From NCBI GenBank assembly GCA_947462535.1, contig CANHPN010000026.1:1-32614 (forward strand): 32,614 nt of DNA, read 5' to 3'. Below are positions 29,172 through 32,614 of this stretch, piece after piece. The notes beneath the pieces were generated by a model, which worked only from the letters and a program-made list of their open reading frames with translations, was not told the DNA's origin and made no database searches. The translations under genes and the position numbers were made by a program. This stretch comes from Akkermansiaceae bacterium. Its GTDB lineage: Bacteria; Verrucomicrobiota; Verrucomicrobiia; Verrucomicrobiales; Akkermansiaceae. The first letter of the stretch is position 1. Every line of letters starts with the position of its first letter.

Positions 29172-31874
29172 GATTTTCCGCCGGGCGAGCCACTTCCTGA
29201 TCTCCTCGGTCCACAGCACGCTGCTGGCCACCGCGCCGATGAGGAAAAAGTGAGTGGCCGAGATCGGCACCGTGTGAAATAGCCGGTTCATCGGCTCGGT
29301 GTAAACCACGGCGAGCTGTAGCAGGTTCGCGAGCACCAGGCCGCCTAGCAGCCAGCGGTTCCTGAGCAGGCCGAGTCGTAGCGCCGAGCGCGTGGCGCTC
29401 TCGCAGTTCAGCGCGTTGAACCACTGGCAGACGGCGAGCAGGGTGAAGGTCTCGGTTTGCACCACCGCGAATGGCGCGCCGGTCGAGAGCCGCCAGATGA
29501 AGTAGCCTAACGTGGCGGCGGCGGAGGTGGGCACCATCACGGCCATGCGGCGCAAAATCGCGCGGGTGATCAGCGGCTCGCCGGTGCGGATGGGCCGGCG
29601 CGTCATTTCGTCACCCTCGGGTCCTTCCATGACGAGGTTGATTGTTAGCGTGCCTTCGGTGATGAGGTTGATCCATAAAATCTGCACGGCGGCCAGCGGC
29701 AGCGGATAGCCGAATAGCAGGGCGCCGAGGAGGACGATGACCTCGTCGAGCGAGGTTGCGAACAGGAACAGCAGCAGCTTCTGGATGTTGCCGTAAACGA
29801 GCCTCCCTTGCTCGACGGCGCTCACGATGGTGGCGAAATTATCATCCGTGATCACGATCTTGGCCGCTTCTTTCGCCACCTCGGTGCCGGTGATTCCCAT
29901 GGCCACGCCCACGTCCGCGCGGGCGAGCGCGGGAGCGTCGTTCACTCCGTCGCCGGTCATCGCCACGACTTGATTCCGCGACTGGAACGCCTCGACGATG
30001 CGGAGCTTCTGCGCGGGATGCACTCTGGCGAAAACCGCGATGCGGCCCAGGTTCGCCGCGAGATTGCGCTCCGACATTTCCTCCAGCTCGCGCCCGTCCA
30101 CCGTCCGGGCGCTGGCGTCCGCGATGCCGAGCATGCGGGCGATCGCCAGTCCGGTGGCCTTGTGGTCGCCCGTGACGATCACGGGCCGAATGCCGGCGGC
30201 GTGACATGCGGCTACCGCAGCTTTCACCTCCTCGCGCGGCGGGTCCATTTGCCCGACGAGACCGAGAAAAACCGCCCGTCCGCCGAACTGCCCGAAGCCC
30301 GCGTCCTCATCAATCGTACAGGAATCCACCATCGCGACGGCCAGCAAGCGCAACGATTGATCCGCCATCTGCTCGGCGACGGACAGGAACTTCCGGCGCT
30401 TGCTTTCATTGAGCGGCCGCGCCTCGTCGCCATGCCGGGCGTAGCCGCAGAGCGGCATCAGCATCTCGGGCGCGCCTTTGATGAGGACACGGTTAGGCCC
30501 GTGCTTGTGGCCGTGTTGGGTGGCCATGAGCTTGGTGTCGGGATCGAACGGGATCTCCGCGCGGCGCGGCCATTCTTGATGAAGCCGCGCGGGCTCGATG
30601 CAGCCTTTGAGCGCCACGGTGAGCAGCGCCGCTTCCGTGGGATCTCCTAACGCACGCCAGCGGGACTCCTCGGAGGTCGGCGGCACGAGCTGGGAGTCGT
30701 TGCATAGAAAGCCGGCTTCCAGGATGAGGCGCAGCGCGGAGTCTCCCGCAGGCGAGAGCTCTTCGCCACCGGAAACCAAGCCGCCTTCCGGCGCGTAACC
30801 GGAGCCGGAAACCTCGATCTCGCGGCCGTCCGGCAGCCACAACGCGGTGACGGTCATCTCGTTTTTGGTCAGCGTGCCGGTCTTGTCAGTGCAGATGATG
30901 CTCGTCGCCCCGAGTGTCTCGACCGCGGCTAACCGGCGCACGATGGCACCCTTCGCGGCGATGCGTTGCATGCCCACGGCGAGGGCGATCGTGAGCGCCA
31001 CCGGCAGGCCTTCCGGTACCAGCGATACGGTCTGGCTCATGGCGACCATTAGAATTTCAGTCAACGGCATTCCCCGCAGCATTCCGGCGACGATCACCAG
31101 CGCGAACAGTCCGACGGATGCGAGCAACAGCTGGCGGCCGAACTGGTCCATGCGGATTTCCAGCGGGGTTTTCGGCTCCTCGGCGGCAGTGGTGATGGTG
31201 GCGATTTTTCCCACTTCGGTGGCGAGCCCGGTCGCCACCACCAGCGCCTTGCCGCGCCCGGCGGTGATGTGGGTTTCGGAGAAAACCATGTTGCGTCGAT
31301 CCGCTAGCAGCGTGTCTTCCGGCAGGGGATCGGCGTGTTTCACCACCGGCAGCGACTCGCCGGTGAGCGCCGCCTCGGAAGCTTCGAGCGCGGCGGTTTC
31401 CAGCAGGCGGGCGTCCGCCCCCACGGCGTCTCCGGCGGCCAACACCATCACATCGCCCGGCACCAGATCGCGCGCCTCGATCATCCGCGCCTCGCCGTCC
31501 CGCAGGACCCGCACATGCAGTGAGGAAAGCCGCCGAAGCGATTCCATCGACCGCTCGGCCCGCCCTTCTTGAAACGCGCCGATCAGCGAATTGACGATGA
31601 CGACCACGAGGATGACTCCCGCGTCCTCGTGTTTGCCCAGCGCGAAGGCCAGCACGGCGGCGGCGAATAGCACGTAAATGAGCGGGCTGGTGAACTGCCG
31701 TAGAAACACGCGCCACCAAGATTCCCGCTCCTCTTCAGGCAGGGAATTCGCGCCATGCCGCGCGAGGCGCAGCGCGGCCTCCTCGGAAGTGAGGCCCTGA
31801 ACCGGATCGCCGCCGATCTCGCGACAGGCGTCCGCAGCGGGCATCCGATGCCAGGCCAGGGTGGGGGAGTTCAT
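29148..31874 (-). CDS. cation-transporting P-type ATPase, type II (Ca2+-ATPase-like)
   Basis: This 908-residue ion pump lies in the cytoplasmic membrane. It has the N-terminal cation-ATPase domain (GLTSEEAALRLARHGANSLP), actuator motif TGES (171-174), the M4 segment LVPEGLPVALTIALAVGMQR, the phosphorylated Asp330 in CTDKTGTLTKNEM, nucleotide-binding KGAPE (about 466-470), TGD (568-570), hinge GDGVNDAPAL (641-650), and an M6 segment ILWINLITEGTLTINLVM. The C-terminal cation-ATPase helices follow. The PEGLP and NLxTEG cation sites place it in type II; Ca2+ export is likely, but Na+, K+ or Mg2+ variants cannot be excluded. The start at 31874 (MNSPTLAWHR) fits the family; a much longer open frame to 32150 runs through the palindromic repeat and is not believable. 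Confidence 0.93.
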   Translation of the reverse strand: MNSPTLAWHRMPAADACREIGGDPVQGLTSEEAALRLARHGANSLPEEERESWWRVFLRQFTSPLIYVLFAAAVLAFALGKHEDAGVILVVVIVNSLIGAFQEGRAERSMESLRRLSSLHVRVLRDGEARMIEARDLVPGDVMVLAAGDAVGADARLLETAALEASEAALTGESLPVVKHADPLPEDTLLADRRNMVFSETHITAGRGKALVVATGLATEVGKIATITTAAEEPKTPLEIRMDQFGRQLLLASVGLFALVIVAGMLRGMPLTEILMVAMSQTVSLVPEGLPVALTIALAVGMQRIAAKGAIVRRLAAVETLGATSIICTDKTGTLTKNEMTVTALWLPDGREIEVSGSGYAPEGGLVSGGEELSPAGDSALRLILEAGFLCNDSQLVPPTSEESRWRALGDPTEAALLTVALKGCIEPARLHQEWPRRAEIPFDPDTKLMATQHGHKHGPNRVLIKGAPEMLMPLCGYARHGDEARPLNESKRRKFLSVAEQMADQSLRLLAVAMVDSCTIDEDAGFGQFGGRAVFLGLVGQMDPPREEVKAAVAACHAAGIRPVIVTGDHKATGLAIARMLGIADASARTVDGRELEEMSERNLAANLGRIAVFARVHPAQKLRIVEAFQSRNQVVAMTGDGVNDAPALARADVGVAMGITGTEVAKEAAKIVITDDNFATIVSAVEQGRLVYGNIQKLLLFLFATSLDEVIVLLGALLFGYPLPLAAVQILWINLITEGTLTINLVMEGPEGDEMTRRPIRTGEPLITRAILRRMAVMVPTSAAATLGYFIWRLSTGAPFAVVQTETFTLLAVCQWFNALNCESATRSALRLGLLRNRWLLGGLVLANLLQLAVVYTEPMNRLFHTVPISATHFFLIGAVASSVLWTEEIRKWLARRKIKNAPQVG

Positions 31875-31950
31875 CGTCAGCCATGCATCATCGCCGAATC
31901 TCCGGCTGGATGCGAGGCCCGAGTTTCCAATCCGCAGGCATTTCCCGGCA

Positions 31951-32104
31951 GGAGTGCGGCACGCTCTGCTGCCGCCTTCGGGGGATGTGAGCTCTGCTCC
32001 ATGCGGTGCGGAGCTTCTTTCTCTTCGGTTCCGCGGAAGAGGCTTCGCCCCGCATCCGGCAGAGCCGGAGTTGCAGGGGGCGCGAGCAGAGCATTGCGCA
32101 CTCC
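31951..32104. repeat. 154-bp near-palindromic element (REPIN/MITE-like)
   Basis: The left half, read forward, and the right half, read on the other strand, are the same sequence with a few changes. Both start GGAGTGCG, then carry GCTCTGCT, a GC-rich spacer, a second GCTCTGC, ATGCGG, GCG and AGC, and meet in CTCTTCGGTTCCGCGGAAGAG at the centre (about 32021-32041). The whole unit would fold into one long hairpin. The outer end continues into a smaller palindrome GCACTCCGGAGTGC (32098-32111). It encodes nothing recognisable. Such units are typically non-autonomous repeats mobilised by a transposase encoded elsewhere, for example of RAYT type. Confidence 0.8.
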
Positions 32105-32174
32105 GGAGTGCAGGATCAAATCGATCGTGATCCCCAATCCTCAAAGGCATTGGACTGTAGGGTCGCTCACCTTT

Positions 32175-32202
32175 GGCGGCCCCGTCAGGCCGCCGGTTTT
32201 TT
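32175..32202 (+). terminator. terminator-like hairpin beside the integrase fragments
   Basis: GGCGGCC (32175-32181) and GGCCGCC (32188-32194) form a 7-bp stem around CCGTCA and are followed by GG and six Ts. By form this is an intrinsic terminator for plus-strand transcription, but no plus-strand gene precedes it, so it may instead belong to a recombination site or to the repeat region. Confidence 0.45.
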
Positions 32203-32216
32203 CATGTTCTCCGCGC

Positions 32217-32345
32217 TCATCCCACTCCCATCGCATCCAGCGGACTCCTCACCCCACACCCGTTCACGCCGGTTGCGACATGCGTGTAAATCTCCGTGGT
32301 TTTCACATCATGGTGTCCCAGCAGCTCCTGGATCGTGCGCAAGTC
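32217..32345 (-). pseudogene. integron-type tyrosine recombinase, C-terminal fragment
   Basis: The minus strand encodes [20 protein letters not shown] followed by THV, then ends with [12 protein letters not shown] and a stop at 32217. The first part is the classic C-terminal box of tyrosine recombinases: LGH with the conserved His, then the nucleophile Tyr in TTEIYTHV. The ending GVRSPLD is of the integron-integrase kind. Upstream of DLR the frame stays open but loses all resemblance, so the rest of the catalytic domain (R...HxLR) and the DNA-binding domain are missing. Confidence 0.75.
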
Positions 32346-32369
32346 CGGCGGATGGATTGACGATTGATG

Positions 32370-32393
32370 AATCAGAATTGTTGATTTCTGATT
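32370..32393. repeat. inverted repeat separating two integrase fragments
   Basis: AATCAGAA (32370-32377) and TTCTGATT (32386-32393) are perfect 8-base complements around an 8-base loop. The hairpin sits exactly in the short AT-rich gap between the C-terminal integrase fragment (minus strand) and the N-terminal fragment (plus strand). Confidence 0.8.
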
Positions 32394-32397
32394 TTGA

Positions 32398-32614
32398 AGA
32401 ACCTTCAGCCACCATCGACGGTTCTTGTGCTACTCACAAAGATGGAAATCAGCTCGTCGCATTCCCCGACTCAAAGGCCACGCCGTCGCCACCGAGGAAA
32501 CCTACGTTTACTGGAATCGCCGCTTCATCCGCTTCTGTTTCCAAAAACTCGGCCAAGCCACGTATGCTGCCGGCCCCTCCGCCATCTCCGCTTACCTCGA
32601 CTTCCTCGCCCTAG
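32398..32614 (+). CDS. integron-type tyrosine recombinase, N-terminal part (runs off the window)
   Basis: The plus-strand frame following a stop at 32395-32397 reads [20 protein letters not shown], then [13 protein letters not shown] and [13 protein letters not shown] to the window edge. This is the SAM-like core-binding domain that starts integron and related integrases (TExTYxxWxRRFIxF). No ATG precedes it in frame; a TTG at 32425 is the only visible start, so the 5' end may be lost and the gene may be a fragment. The frame is still open at 32614, so an intact remainder outside the window cannot be excluded. It points away from the minus-strand C-terminal fragment. Confidence 0.6.

Noticed and set aside
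31875-32150. 92-codon N-terminal extension of the P-type ATPase
   Set aside because: It would translate the palindromic element. The family N terminus begins at the ATG at 31874.

Overview
The window looks like chromosomal DNA of a Verrucomicrobiota bacterium, probably Verrucomicrobiaceae/Luteolibacter-like. This is inferred from the gene set, not from a marker-gene comparison. The gene set includes a DUF4340/GldG/GldF trio, a cysteine-containing DPBB-like exported protein of a type I associate with this phylum, glucosyl-3-phosphoglycerate synthase, a monomeric isocitrate dehydrogenase and a DUF6941 protein. Most of the window is GC-rich and densely coding, with genes on both strands.

Left edge (1-2.5 kb): visibly lower-GC DNA carries the 3' part of a metzincin-type protease gene, overlapped by a gene for a C-terminally membrane-anchored protein. 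It ends in a stump of a tyrosine-recombinase gene directly beside a tRNA-Leu gene, so it is probably the edge of a decayed tRNA-targeted island. From 2.6 to 5.2 kb lies an iron/polyamine-type ABC ATPase and its solute-binding protein, with no permease. A DUF4407 membrane/coiled-coil gene (5.5-7.2 kb) is broken by two amber codons and by expansion of a 7-bp tandem repeat. From 7.2 to 11.4 kb the minus strand has a GldF-like permease, GldG-like and DUF4340 operon without its ATPase.

Middle (11.5-24 kb): an apparently exported formylglycine-generating enzyme converges on a GH3 glycosidase. They are followed by gpgS, a stand-alone acyl carrier protein, rlmN, tRNA-Thr, a coupled TPR/DPBB pair, rplI with a clear promoter and a strong terminator, leuB with a chorismate-binding enzyme, a KH-domain RNA-binding protein and an orphan OppD-type ATPase.

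Right (24-32.6 kb): a deoB pseudogene carries at least three lesions and is coupled to fdhD, behind icd. A gene-free stretch of about 700 bp (27979-28681) contains several copies of a 14-mer that includes perfect DnaA-box-consensus 9-mers, which makes it a candidate origin or regulatory region. After DUF6941 and a type II cation P-type ATPase, the edge holds a 154-bp near-perfect palindromic repeat (REPIN/MITE-like). Beyond it are two back-to-back halves of integron-type integrase genes separated by a hairpin. Both edges therefore show mobile-DNA turnover while the interior is mostly housekeeping.
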